In this document: one piece after another, positions 1-8,762 of the stretch
Layout: each line of letters starts with the position of its first letter
How positions within the stretch are numbered: position 1 is the first letter of the stretch
Assembly (NCBI RefSeq): GCF_002734215.1
Contig: NZ_NSEB01000018.1
Location: 88,256-136,394, forward strand
Source: Fredinandcohnia onubensis
GTDB taxonomy: Bacteria; Bacillota; Bacilli; Bacillales; Bacillaceae_L
Direction of reading: 5' to 3'
DNA length: 48,139 nt
Notes under the pieces: generated by a model
Databases searched by the model: none
Seen by the model: the letters and a program-made list of their open reading frames with translations, nothing else
Told to the model about the DNA's origin: nothing
Program-made: the position numbers and the translations under genes

Positions 1-106
1 CGAGCTTGTGATATACCGTTTAGACCATTTGCGGTATACCTTTTATCGTTTCTCGAGCTTGTGATATACCGTTTAGGCCATTTGCGGGATAGCATTTATA
101 GTTTTA
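1..106. repeat. 53-bp tandem direct repeat, two copies
   Basis: Positions 1-53 and 54-106 both begin CGAGCTTGTGATATACCGTT and stay alignable to the end of the unit with a handful of mismatches, mostly in the second half of copy 2. Copy 1 also holds an inverted repeat (TATACCG ... CGGTATA) that could form a hairpin; copy 2 has lost it (GCGGGATAGC). A weaker echo (CAGCTTCTCAATATACC) follows at about 108-124. The array may continue left of the window. It lies just past the stop codon of the minus-strand gene ending at 129. Confidence 0.85.
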
Positions 107-128
107 CAGCTTCTCAATATACCTTTCA

Positions 129-1565
129 TCAATCAAGTTCCCTTAATCGGTAGTAAATTCTCAAAATAGTAAGTACCAATCCAATCATAAAAGTGATTGT
201 CAAAAAGATCATCGCAGAAGGAAACAAACCGAACGCATCCAGAATCGTCGAACTGTTATTCTCTAGGGTCGGAACAATAAATAATAACCAGCCAATTCCC
301 ACAACAGGTATCAATTGAGGAATCAATCGGAAGTAGAACCTCCACGCTGTATGTTTCTTACGTTTTTCCGTCCATTTTTTACTTCTTCGTATTCCTCTGA
401 TTCCTAAGATTAAATAAACGAGTGTCAACACACCCAGTGAATAATCAATGATTTTTGGTGTTGGGGCTTTTAATTCTGGGACATTTCCTTCCGTCAATTG
501 TATGATTCCAGAACTTATCTCATACGAATGTTCGAAAGTAGCAGTAAAGCTATTGAGTAATACGGCAACTGCATAACCACTACTTGGAACGATATCTTGT
601 TGAGATTGAAAAGTAGATATCGATCCACTATGAGAGATACGGGCTGGTTTAATATTTGGAGAGCTAATCGACCAGCCAAGTCCATATTTTTCACTACCAG
701 GCTGTGGTGAATATGATTCTTTTAATAGCTCTTGCGATAATAAAGATTCCCCTTTATCGTTTTTCCCTTCGTTCGTATGCATAGAGAGCCATTTCCCCAT
801 ATCACTAACTGTCGTAAAGATACTTCCCGAACCACTAAACATACTTTCAAGCTCTCTCCATGGTATTGCAGTGCCGAATAATGTGACAAATCCACGAGGT
901 ATTCCATATTCTTCAATGTCACCTGAATTAACGACTGAAATAGAATCATTCATTCCGAGTGGTACAAATACCTTTTGTGTCAAATAATCATGAAACGTCA
1001 TTTCGCTCATCTGTTCAACTAAGTATGCTAGAGTCCAGTAGTTTGCATTACTATAAAAATATTTTTGGCCAGGATCCGATTGTAACTGCCAATCATAGAA
1101 ACGTTCTACTCCCTCTTTTAATGTATTCGCTGGGGCCACAATAGTCGGGTTCGTCAGTCCTGAGGTATGACTTAACAATTGTCGTACAGTCACCTGTTTC
1201 CACCTATTATCCTTAATTGTAAGTTCCGGGAGATAATCTACAATCGGGTCGTCCAGCCTTATTTTCCCTTCATCGACCAATTGTAAAACAGCAAATGCAG
1301 TAAATGGCTTAGTACCAGAAGCAAGGCCAATTTTAGACTTCGCTGTAAGTGGTTCACCTTCAGAATCATGCCCATATCCTTTTTCGTATAGCACTGTTCC
1401 ATCCTTAACGATTACAATGGCTGCACCGGGCAGTCCATTTTTTTTAATATAATTTGTAACGTATTCATCAACATCTTCCGTATCAAATGATGGTGCACCC
1501 TGAGCTAATAAAGGTACGAAAAGAAACATCATGGATACAAGAATCAGACCTATTTTTTTACACAT
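129..1565 (-). CDS. Serine hydrolase of the class C beta-lactamase / penicillin-binding-protein family, membrane-anchored
   Basis: This is a 478-residue protein of the Beta-lactamase (PF00144) fold, comprising esterases, D-aminopeptidases and PBP4*-like proteins. After an N-terminal signal peptide (hydrophobic residues 5-22) comes the catalytic SxxK motif, seen as SGTK with Ser about 83. Downstream are the Tyr-x-Asn element (YSNANY) and HSGS in the position of the KTG triad. The last 110 residues hold about three transmembrane segments, so the enzyme domain should face outward on a membrane anchor. The start at 1565 was chosen because GGAGG lies 6 nt upstream of it; ten upstream codons are open but lack a site. 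Family members range from beta-lactam hydrolysis to peptide or ester cleavage, and the substrate cannot be read from sequence. The missing Lys of KTG argues against a true cephalosporinase. Confidence 0.85.
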   Translation of the reverse strand: MCKKIGLILVSMMFLFVPLLAQGAPSFDTEDVDEYVTNYIKKNGLPGAAIVIVKDGTVLYEKGYGHDSEGEPLTAKSKIGLASGTKPFTAFAVLQLVDEGKIRLDDPIVDYLPELTIKDNRWKQVTVRQLLSHTSGLTNPTIVAPANTLKEGVERFYDWQLQSDPGQKYFYSNANYWTLAYLVEQMSEMTFHDYLTQKVFVPLGMNDSISVVNSGDIEEYGIPRGFVTLFGTAIPWRELESMFSGSGSIFTTVSDMGKWLSMHTNEGKNDKGESLLSQELLKESYSPQPGSEKYGLGWSISSPNIKPARISHSGSISTFQSQQDIVPSSGYAVAVLLNSFTATFEHSYEISSGIIQLTEGNVPELKAPTPKIIDYSLGVLTLVYLILGIRGIRRSKKWTEKRKKHTAWRFYFRLIPQLIPVVGIGWLLFIVPTLENNSSTILDAFGLFPSAMIFLTITFMIGLVLTILRIYYRLRELD

Positions 1566-1656
1566 AATCATCCTCCAAACTATTGAATTCGTCATGGTTG
1601 GAATGGTCCGAGTTACACTCAGTTATCATTATTACATAATATTCCATAACACCTAA

Positions 1657-1684
1657 AATAAAAAGATCACCCGTTCGATGATCC
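1657..1684 (-). terminator. Rho-independent terminator of the DHFR-like gene
   Basis: GATCA (1665-1669) and TGATC (1679-1683) form a short stem, extended by neighbouring pairs. On the minus strand it is followed by TTTTTATTTTA. It lies about 85 bp past the stop of the gene ending at 1769. Confidence 0.55.
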
Positions 1685-1768
1685 TCCATTGTAGCTGTGT
1701 GTCTATTTGTCTCTGTTCATACTCTTTTTCCTAAATTTTTCTCGTAATAATTTCTATTTTTCGCTTCC

Positions 1769-2350
1769 TCATGATTGATAGTTTGAATGTCCATTCCAAT
1801 GATAAATGATTTGCACAACTCCAGACGAAAACGTTCTTGTTTGAACCATTTTTAAATTTATCCTCTTTTTCAAATCAATAAACAATGGTTTTCCTTCCCC
1901 CAAAACAACAGGGTGAATAGATAATCTAAATTCATCAACAAGTCCTAAATGTATAAACGTTGTAATGAGACTTGCGCCGCCATATAGCCAGATGTCTTTA
2001 CCAGGTTTTTTCTTCAATTTATTTATTTCTTCAACAATCTTTTCATTGATAAATATCGCTTGATGGTCCGTCTTTTTTGTTCGGGAAAACACGTATTTCT
2101 CTTTACTATGTACCAATTTCCAAATTTCCTTTTCAGAATCAGACTCTCCCTTATTTGGAGTATATTGCCCCCATAAATCGTAGCTTTTTCTACCATATAA
2201 AATAGTATCAATTTGTTTTAAGAAATCAGTGAATTCCATATCAGGGTCCATAATGCACCAATCCACTTCTCCGTTTTTCCCTTCAATAAAACCATCTAAC
2301 GTCACTGCTAAATCTAAAATGACTCTTCTCTGTTTAATGTAATTTGTCAT
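1769..2350 (-). CDS. Dihydrofolate reductase family protein (RibD C-terminal domain)
   Basis: A 193-residue single-domain protein of the RibD_C / DHFR-like fold (the YyaP/YwjB type of B. subtilis). Visible family features are the start RRVILDLAVTLDGFI, the strand-loop ending DTILYGRKSYDLW, and the cofactor-loop pattern IWLYGGASLITTFI at about 125-138. The C-terminal strand pair contains VVLGEGKPLF. Relatives use NAD(P)H to reduce pterin- or pyrimidine-like substrates, but most small members have no proven reaction and are not the housekeeping folA. The start at 2350 was preferred over the ATG six codons upstream because AAAGGA sits 9 nt before it. The gene is monocistronic with a terminator at 1657-1684. 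Confidence 0.8.
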   Translation of the reverse strand: MTNYIKQRRVILDLAVTLDGFIEGKNGEVDWCIMDPDMEFTDFLKQIDTILYGRKSYDLWGQYTPNKGESDSEKEIWKLVHSKEKYVFSRTKKTDHQAIFINEKIVEEINKLKKKPGKDIWLYGGASLITTFIHLGLVDEFRLSIHPVVLGEGKPLFIDLKKRINLKMVQTRTFSSGVVQIIYHWNGHSNYQS

Positions 2351-2586
2351 CGCTCTCAATCCTTTCATTTCAAATATACAATTTTCATGATTAACTACAT
2401 ATCGTAAGGCTTACCATACCTACTGTCACATGCCACAAAAGCTTAGTCTTGAAGTATCCCCTTAAAGCTACCACGGTCAATCCAATTTTAAGGATTACAG
2501 TGAATACTAATCTCCTCTTTTAACTGTTCTCGTATATTTAGTTGTTTACCTTCTTTTTGGGGAACAATACACCTGAGGTGGTTCAA

Positions 2587-3003
2587 ATGGTAAAAAAGGT
2601 ATTCGTATTTCTCTTTATTTTTCAATTACTATCAACAAATGCTATTGCTCAAACGAATCAGCAAATACAAATATTCGATATAGATCAAGACAAAGTTATA
2701 AAAAATGTACAACTAAACACGGATGTACAACATGAAGTAGAGAAGTTTCTTAAGGGAATAACCGGTGTATATGCAAAATATAACCCTATTCCCACTAAAG
2801 GATTTATGGTAAGAATTCCACTAGAACCTAATATTATGGTAAGAAATAAATGGTTTGATGACCTTGTAGATGAAGTAACCATTATTCTTCCTAGTCAAGA
2901 GGACCCATATCTAATGCTGTTTGACGACGAAAACAAACCATTTTTCTTGACCATCGTAGGCAACACAGAAAAACTCTTGGAAGTATTGGACTTTAATCCA
3001 TAA
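2587..3003 (+). CDS. Small secreted protein of unknown function
   Basis: A 138-residue protein with a signal peptide (MVKK followed by VFVFLFIFQLLSTNAIAQ, cleavage predicted after NAIA). The mature part is acidic, with short beta-like stretches around IPTKGFMVRIPLEPNI and VDEVTIILPS. No family was recognised and no catalytic motif is visible. The start at 2587 is supported by GAGGTG 6-7 nt upstream; fifteen codons further upstream are open but would bury the signal peptide. The gene is followed after 73 bp by the DUF3231 gene on the same strand, with no clear terminator between them, so co-transcription is possible. Confidence 0.7.
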   Translation: MVKKVFVFLFIFQLLSTNAIAQTNQQIQIFDIDQDKVIKNVQLNTDVQHEVEKFLKGITGVYAKYNPIPTKGFMVRIPLEPNIMVRNKWFDDLVDEVTIILPSQEDPYLMLFDDENKPFFLTIVGNTEKLLEVLDFNP

Positions 3004-3076
3004 CAGTAGTTCCGCTTTAATCATGTAAATTATAAAAACACCATACTCAGGGAAAGATTAGCAAGAGGTGATTGGG

Positions 3077-4081
3077 ATGGATAAAGAAGCATTAAAACTC
3101 ACGTCGGCTGAAATAGGAACGCTATGGGGAGAATATGTAAACGGAACTGCAGTTGATACAGTAAATAAATATATGTTTTCCATTATAGAAGATGAGAAAA
3201 TAAAAGAGCTATTCGAAGATGCCGTTAAGATATTTGCGCAACAAAAAAAGCAGTTAAAAACATTCATAGAAAGTCAGGAATTCCCAATTCCAATCGGATT
3301 TAGCGAGTCTGATCTAAACAAGACGACAAAAAGGTTGTTCACTGACATCTTCTGTTTGCACTATCTACATATAATGACCCTTCATGGTATATTAGGACAT
3401 TCTACAGCCCTTAGTTCTTCCGTAAGAAAGGACCTGAGACACTTTTATCAATCATGTTGTAATGACGGAATGAATATGTACAATAGAACAATTGAATTAC
3501 TATTGGAAAAGGGACATTTTCAAAGAGATCCCTACTTTTATCCGGCAAAAGGTCCAGAATATGTATCAGGCCAACAATTTTTAGGTGATTTTTTCGGAGA
3601 ACAACGGCCGTTAGCTGCTACAGAAATTATCGCCTTATCACTTAATATAAAAAAGAAAATATTAGAAAAGTCACTTTCTATAGGATTTAGCCAAGTAACT
3701 CAATCACAGGAAGTTAGAAAATTTTTAGAGAAAGCAGAAAAAGCATCAGATCTACAAATTCAAGCACTGAGTAAATTACTTAAAGCGGATAATTTGCCTG
3801 TTCCCATGTCCTGGGAAACAGAGGTAACTAACTCTCAAGATTCACCATTTTCCGATAAGTTGATGATGTTTCATATAGGTTTCTTATTACAATCAGCACA
3901 ATCTTATCACGGTGCAGGACTAGCTTCTGCCATGAGATTTGACCTCGTAGCAACTTATGAGAAAATCATATTAAGAAATCTAATGATTACTAAAGAATGG
4001 TTTAATATAATGACGAAAAATAAATGGTTGGAACAACCGCCACTTGCTCCAAATAGAAAAGATATTGCTAAAAATAAGTAA
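3077..4081 (+). CDS. DUF3231 family protein, two tandem four-helix domains
   Basis: A 334-residue, largely helical protein matching the DUF3231 family, common and multicopy in spore-forming Bacillaceae and distantly related to the coat-protein-F / ferritin-like helical bundles. Two repeats are visible. Repeat 1 starts at SAEIGTLWGEYVNGT and contains the histidine-rich helix FCLHYLHIMTLHGILGHSTA. Repeat 2 starts near TEIIALSLNIKKKILEKSL and contains MMFHIGFLLQSAQSYHGAGL. The start is ATG 3077, 8 nt after GAGG; the GTG nine bases upstream overlaps that ribosome binding site. A function in spores is a family-level guess, not shown here. Confidence 0.8.
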   Translation: MDKEALKLTSAEIGTLWGEYVNGTAVDTVNKYMFSIIEDEKIKELFEDAVKIFAQQKKQLKTFIESQEFPIPIGFSESDLNKTTKRLFTDIFCLHYLHIMTLHGILGHSTALSSSVRKDLRHFYQSCCNDGMNMYNRTIELLLEKGHFQRDPYFYPAKGPEYVSGQQFLGDFFGEQRPLAATEIIALSLNIKKKILEKSLSIGFSQVTQSQEVRKFLEKAEKASDLQIQALSKLLKADNLPVPMSWETEVTNSQDSPFSDKLMMFHIGFLLQSAQSYHGAGLASAMRFDLVATYEKIILRNLMITKEWFNIMTKNKWLEQPPLAPNRKDIAKNK

Positions 4082-4113
4082 AGATGTCTCTATGCTGGGA
4101 CATCTTATTTTTT
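4081..4113 (+). terminator. Terminator of the DUF3231 gene
   Basis: AAGATGTC (4081-4088) pairs perfectly with GACATCTT (4099-4106) and is followed by ATTTTTTT. The T-run reaches the stop codon of the convergent gene. Confidence 0.9.
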
Positions 4114-4480
4114 ATGGATCATTTGTTAAGATCTTTAAGGATCTTCCAATAATATGTAACAAATAGATCATTAATGAATAAATAACTACCCCGAGCGTGT
4201 AATTTATGGATTCTGTTTGCGAATTAATTCCATGCATTTCGTTATATAATTCCGCTTGTTGTTGCGACCACGAAGTTACAAATATGGTAACCACAATTAA
4301 AGTTAATGCTAAAATTCCTTTTTTATGAAAGGTTACGTTAACAAAACTGTACTTTAACGCATCAACAAAATTTATTTTTCCATGAGATACTGTTTCCGAT
4401 TTTCTTTGTGTAGGAGCTAAAAAGTAAAATAATAAACCTCCCCATACAATAGCCATCATAATCAAACTTGTATAATCCAT
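4112..4480 (-). CDS. Small membrane protein, unknown function
   Basis: A 122-residue protein with about three transmembrane helices: near the N-terminus (TSLIMMAIVWGGLLFYFLA), in the middle (GILALTLIVVTIFVTSW) and near the C-terminus (YTLGVVIYSLMIYLLHIIG). A short basic, soluble segment (TQRKSETVSHGK) separates the first two. No family was recognised. The start at 4480 was chosen because the in-frame GTG at 4492 overlaps the ribosome binding site AAGGAG, which lies 11 nt before ATG 4480. It is convergent with the DUF3231 gene. Confidence 0.6.
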   Translation of the reverse strand: MDYTSLIMMAIVWGGLLFYFLAPTQRKSETVSHGKINFVDALKYSFVNVTFHKKGILALTLIVVTIFVTSWSQQQAELYNEMHGINSQTESINYTLGVVIYSLMIYLLHIIGRSLKILTNDP

Positions 4481-4576
4481 CTTATGTGACACTCCTTCTT
4501 ACAAGCCCCACTTCTCCTGTAATTTGTCTAGCCGTTTCAACTCAAAAAGGCACAGCTTTAGATAGATATCTTCAAC

Positions 4577-4608
4577 AAAAAAAGCGATAATCCTTCTAGA
4601 ACTATCGC
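4577..4608 (-). terminator. Terminator of the gerA-type operon
   Basis: On the minus strand, GCGATA ... TATCGC (arms 4603-4608 and 4584-4589) runs straight into seven T. The flank CAACAAAAAAAGCGATAA is identical to that of the uppP terminator at 8704-8737. Confidence 0.85.
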
Positions 4609-4699
4609 ATTCTTCTTATGTAATATCTCACAATCTCAATTCTGTGAAACAACTGAAATTATTAATCCCATCACAAACACCGATATCCAACGTTGTTTC

Positions 4700-5893
4700 C
4701 TACTCCCAATCCAACCCAGTCCGCCGGATTTTATAATTGAATGTAACCTTTATCTCCATATCTTTGTATATTTCAGACCATTTTTCATCGGTTTTCACTT
4801 CCTTGTCCCAATATGTACCGAATTTGGCTCTGATTCTGGCGCCTAGACCTAGAACATCAGACCCATTCTCCTGTAGCTGCTTTATTAATTTACTGCTAAC
4901 TTCTTCCATCTTTTTATTGGCTGCTTTTTCAATTTGGTTGATTTTTTCGCCATTCACGGTTACGCCAATGGCTTCCTCAAGAATTGCATCTATCTCTACA
5001 TTAATTTTTGCACTCGGTGCTCCTTTTTTCACATCAACTTTTATTCTTGAGTTTCGTTCTTGAGCTTGAATCATATAAACACTCTTATTATCTAACGAAA
5101 CAGTAACAGGGTAACCGCCGGAAGCCTTCTCTTTCATATCCATAAACGCACCAATTTCCATTGGAGACGTTAGTCCAACCATTTTTTCACCTCTAAAATA
5201 GACGATTCCATCAACCATAATTCGATCCTTGTTAATGACTTTTATCCCTGGGAGAACTGGGTCAATCCCTTTATCTGAAACATCTATCCAAAAGTTTCCG
5301 AGATATTCACTTGGTAGCTTTCCAAAGCGGACCGCATTATCAAGTGTATCGCCCAAATAAAGTGCAGGTACTGTTTCAAGTGGTGGTGCCGTTCTTAACA
5401 CTTTTGCTGCATTCTTTTTATTTATTACCATCCAGGCTGTTCTTCGGACCTCATAATCACGTTTTAAAAATTCACTTATATCCGATATCCCTTTCTTAGC
5501 GATTTCATCAGATACGACAATAATCTGTAAATGACCTAAATATAATTTTTCAGCGAGCTGTTGCTGAAGATTGGACATGGCATCTTTTATCGTATGCCCA
5601 TATGTTTCTAATAACCACGCAGTTTTTTCAGAGCCTTCCCCACCACCGCCTTCAGGGCCAAGCTTGATTTTTCCAGGTAATGCGATTTGAGCAGTAACCT
5701 TATATAAAATATCCTTTTGTCCTCCTGGAAAGTCTCCTTCGCGATGTGTTACTTCAGTTTCATCATCCCCCTCAGCAAGATCAATCGCAAGTGCCAGTAT
5801 ATTTGCTCGATCCTCTAGCTCATACCTGTCCCAGCACCCAGATAAAAAAAGAGTTAATACAAGAAGCGGCATAACAACTCGTATCATTTTCAT
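4700..5893 (-). CDS. gerC-like: GerC-type germinant-receptor lipoprotein
   Basis: A 397-residue Ger(x)C family protein, the C subunit of a gerA-type germinant receptor. The lipobox LFLSGC (Cys about 20) predicts lipid anchoring in the spore inner membrane with the rest facing the outside of that membrane. The ordered landmarks are CWDRYELEDRANILALAID, then KTAWLLETYGHTI and GHLQIIVVSDEIAKKGI, ending in an alpha/beta C-domain with VDAIL-like strands. It overlaps gerB by 4 nt (ATGA) and has its own GGAGGG 8 nt upstream, the classical A-B-C order with translational coupling. The protein is needed for assembly or function of the receptor in nutrient germination. The germinant cannot be predicted. 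Confidence 0.93.
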   Translation of the reverse strand: MKMIRVVMPLLVLTLFLSGCWDRYELEDRANILALAIDLAEGDDETEVTHREGDFPGGQKDILYKVTAQIALPGKIKLGPEGGGGEGSEKTAWLLETYGHTIKDAMSNLQQQLAEKLYLGHLQIIVVSDEIAKKGISDISEFLKRDYEVRRTAWMVINKKNAAKVLRTAPPLETVPALYLGDTLDNAVRFGKLPSEYLGNFWIDVSDKGIDPVLPGIKVINKDRIMVDGIVYFRGEKMVGLTSPMEIGAFMDMKEKASGGYPVTVSLDNKSVYMIQAQERNSRIKVDVKKGAPSAKINVEIDAILEEAIGVTVNGEKINQIEKAANKKMEEVSSKLIKQLQENGSDVLGLGARIRAKFGTYWDKEVKTDEKWSEIYKDMEIKVTFNYKIRRTGLDWE

Positions 5894-6993
5894 GCTGAAA
5901 TCCCTCCTTTTTTACGAATCTTTGCAATTCCTAAAAGAATCACAGGAAATACAATCGTAAAAGGAAGGCCAGAAAATGTAACGAGCATTAATAATTCATA
6001 CATATGATAAATATTTCTTGGAAACATGGCTATACAAAAGACAATCGGAAAACCTGCTAATGCAATCACTCGGTAATTGTAGTATCGAAAAAGTTCCCCT
6101 ATACCTCGAACAATTAGAAAATAATAGGATAAAAGTGTTGTAAAAACACCGTATATCCAAGAAATCACCAAAATTGCATCCACCCTAGCTAAAACTTCGC
6201 CTGGAACGGTTATCATTCTACCTAGGATTAATGTTGGCCATATCGTTTGAAGAATTTCCTCATCTCCAAATACACCAACAGTCATGAATACAATAAAGAT
6301 GACAATAATGCTCGCGATCAGAAGCCCCCAGATTCCACCCTTCACACATTTTTCCGGTTGCTTCATATAAGGGATGACCATTGTGATAATGAAAAAACTT
6401 AACATCGACTGCGTGACCACAATACTCCCTTTTAAAAATTCACTCCATGTTGGGTCATTTCCCAGAATTGGAGTAATGTGATACACCTCAACATTTCCAA
6501 AGGCTGGAAGTAAGACAAGTGCAAATGGAAAAATGATCAAAGGCATATAGAAAAAATGAATATAGGCAAAGGTTGAAACATTTTGAAACCCCGTTGTTGC
6601 ACATAAAAATATCATCATAAAGATGGCTATCTGAATGGGTGTAGTCGGTAGAAGTACACCTGCGACAACTTCTGCGAATTGTCGGGTTTCAAGGCCCATG
6701 TTCATCGTGAATAATAGAATGATCGCTACACTAAAAAAGCGACCAATAAATTTACCTAAGATGATTTCGTTGTATGTAATGAAGGTATGCTTCGGAAATC
6801 TTTTTCCCAAATACACAACTGCTAAAAGACCAATGAAAGTAATTCCAACTCCAATTATGCTCGCAAATGGGGCGCCAATTCCTGCCCCCTTGACAACAAA
6901 TCTCGGAAAGGCGAGCATTGCAACACCAAGGATAGAGCTTATGACTATAAATGCAACTTGTACCGCTGTAATTTTTTCGCGCTGCTTATCCAT
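5890..6993 (-). CDS. gerB-like: GerB-type germinant-receptor permease subunit
   Basis: A 367-residue polytopic protein of the GerAB/spore_permease family (APC superfamily), with about ten transmembrane helices, starting with KITAVQVAFIVISSILG. B subunits bind the small germinant, usually an amino acid. The start at 6993 (MDKQREKIT) was chosen because a GGTG-rich site precedes it and family members start with a short charged segment like this. The longer ORF reaching 7017 would extend further into gerA. With this start the gene overlaps gerA by 8 nt. All three receptor subunits are present and full length, so the operon looks functional. Confidence 0.92.
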   Translation of the reverse strand: MDKQREKITAVQVAFIVISSILGVAMLAFPRFVVKGAGIGAPFASIIGVGITFIGLLAVVYLGKRFPKHTFITYNEIILGKFIGRFFSVAIILLFTMNMGLETRQFAEVVAGVLLPTTPIQIAIFMMIFLCATTGFQNVSTFAYIHFFYMPLIIFPFALVLLPAFGNVEVYHITPILGNDPTWSEFLKGSIVVTQSMLSFFIITMVIPYMKQPEKCVKGGIWGLLIASIIVIFIVFMTVGVFGDEEILQTIWPTLILGRMITVPGEVLARVDAILVISWIYGVFTTLLSYYFLIVRGIGELFRYYNYRVIALAGFPIVFCIAMFPRNIYHMYELLMLVTFSGLPFTIVFPVILLGIAKIRKKGGISA

Positions 6994-8605
6994 TGGTATC
7001 ACCATCCTTTTGACCATTCAATGACGACTTCGGAATCCTTTCACTTTTAAGGTCCATCCGTTTTATATCCTGTGGCTTTAACTCTGCTGGGCGATTCTTT
7101 AACCATCTGAGCGGAGCACGAAAGAATGAATCTTTAATGCCTGTAAAGTTTCCAGGGGCAACAGGAGTCATATATGGAAGGCCAAAGGAACGCAATGATA
7201 GCATATGATTGATAACGAAAATAACCCCAAACGCTAATCCAAGTAATCCAAAGTTTCCAGCGAGAAGGATTAAGGGGAAACGCAACATTCGAAAAGCTGT
7301 TGCTGCATTATACGAAGGTGTTGCGAACGAACCAATCGTTGATAATGCAATAATAACAACTGTAATTGGACTAACAAACCCAGCCAAAACAGCTGCTTGT
7401 CCAATAACAAGGACCCCAACAATTGAGAGTGCCCCACCCACCTGCTGAGGCATTCGGACAGTTGCTTCACGTAATATTTCCATCGCCACCTCCATCAGTA
7501 GCACCTCAATAAACACGGGAAAGGGAACCCCAGCACGACCGCTTGAAGCAGCGACAACAAATTTCGCTGGAATCATTTCTGGATGATATGAAAGAACCGT
7601 TACATAAAAGGAGGAAAACGTTAATGAAAAGATGAGAGACATAAATCGAATCAAGCGGACTGCACTCGTAATCATAAATCTCTCATTATAATCCTCACTC
7701 GTTTGATAAAATTGATTAAAAACTGCAGGTACAATTAATACAAACGGCGAACCATCTACTAGGAGTACGACTCTACCTTCTAGTAAATTTCCTACCGCTT
7801 TATCTGGCCGTTCCGTATTTTGAACCTGTGGAAACGGAGACCTGGGATTATCTTCAATAAACTGCTCAATATATCCAGCATCCAGTATACGGTCAATATC
7901 AATTCGATCTAAACGCTTTTTCACCTCATTCAATAACTCTTTATTAACAATTCCCTCTATATAACTAATCCCGACTCTTGTTTTTGTACGACTTCCAACT
8001 TCCATTTGCTCGATTCTGAACTCAGGTACAGGTAATCGATAACGTAATAGGGATACATTCGTCATGATTTGTTCAATAAACCCATCACGAGGACCTCGAA
8101 CCACTCTCTCAGTCTCAGGTTGTGTAAGACCCCGCTTTTCAGACTTGAAGGCATCAAGAAGAAGAGCACGCTCGGAACCATCTATAAGAACAACACATTT
8201 CCCTCTTAATAAACCAGACAATAAAGATGATAATATTGACTCAGATGTTCCTGAACAATGATAGAGCACATCTTCAAGGAGGGTGGATATAAGACCATTT
8301 GTGTTGAGTTTGGATTGAAGGTAGGTCTCACCAAGTCTTTTCTCTTGGAGAGGCTTGATAATATCTCGATCAATTTTTTCTTGATCAACTAAGCTACTCA
8401 TATACAGGACGACAGATAAGGTTTCACCAAATAAATGAAACCTTCTAGTTGAAAAGTCGATATCCTTTTCGAAAATTTGTTTAACCTCTTCTACTGTATG
8501 ATCTACGTGACCACTAATACTCTCTTGCTTTGACTCCAAAACTTGACTCTCAGGTAAGGAGACTTCTTGTGGGTGTTTTTCTTTCTTTTTAAAAAATGAT
8601 GGCAT
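6986..8605 (-). CDS. gerA-like: GerA-type germinant-receptor subunit A
   Basis: A 539-residue GerA family protein. It has a charged N-terminal tail (KKKEKHPQE), a soluble N-terminal domain with the signature GLISTLLEDVLYHCSG and RGPRDGFIEQIMTNVSLLRYR (about 165-185), then a membrane part of four to six helices, and a soluble C-tail. The segment PSRSPFPQ-like (NPRSPFPQVQNTERPDK) and the helix PVFIEVLLMEVAMEILREA are typical. The ribosome binding site AAAGGAGGG sits 7 nt before the ATG. The gene is first of the gerA-gerB-gerC operon. No convincing sigma-G promoter could be read upstream, but two AGTACT palindromes lie there. Confidence 0.93.
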   Translation of the reverse strand: MPSFFKKKEKHPQEVSLPESQVLESKQESISGHVDHTVEEVKQIFEKDIDFSTRRFHLFGETLSVVLYMSSLVDQEKIDRDIIKPLQEKRLGETYLQSKLNTNGLISTLLEDVLYHCSGTSESILSSLLSGLLRGKCVVLIDGSERALLLDAFKSEKRGLTQPETERVVRGPRDGFIEQIMTNVSLLRYRLPVPEFRIEQMEVGSRTKTRVGISYIEGIVNKELLNEVKKRLDRIDIDRILDAGYIEQFIEDNPRSPFPQVQNTERPDKAVGNLLEGRVVLLVDGSPFVLIVPAVFNQFYQTSEDYNERFMITSAVRLIRFMSLIFSLTFSSFYVTVLSYHPEMIPAKFVVAASSGRAGVPFPVFIEVLLMEVAMEILREATVRMPQQVGGALSIVGVLVIGQAAVLAGFVSPITVVIIALSTIGSFATPSYNAATAFRMLRFPLILLAGNFGLLGLAFGVIFVINHMLSLRSFGLPYMTPVAPGNFTGIKDSFFRAPLRWLKNRPAELKPQDIKRMDLKSERIPKSSLNGQKDGDTNG

Positions 8606-8672
8606 CTTTCTCCCTCCTTTAATACGGTATTTTGTATCAAAGATACTTAAAAATGTATAATTTTGGATAAAT

Positions 8673-8689
8673 AGTACTTTTTTAGTACT
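8673..8689. promoter_or_regulatory. Paired AGTACT palindromes upstream of gerA
   Basis: AGTACT occurs at 8673-8678 and 8684-8689, exactly 11 bp apart, about 70-85 bp before the gerA start. The helical phasing could suit a dimeric DNA-binding protein. The assignment is speculative. Confidence 0.3.
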
Positions 8690-8705
8690 TTTGAATTAGA
8701 GCAAC

Positions 8706-8737
8706 AAAAAAAGCGATAACCTTTCATGGATTATCGC
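8706..8737 (-). terminator. Terminator of uppP
   Basis: GCGATAA (8713-8719) and TTATCGC (8731-8737) form a perfect 7-bp stem. On the minus strand it is followed by seven T, 26 bp past the uppP stop. Confidence 0.9.
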
Positions 8738-8762
8738 ACCGTTCGTTTAAATATTATGAGTG

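Noticed and set aside
1-106. CRISPR array at the left edge
   Set aside because: Units are contiguous with no unique spacers and no cas genes are present.
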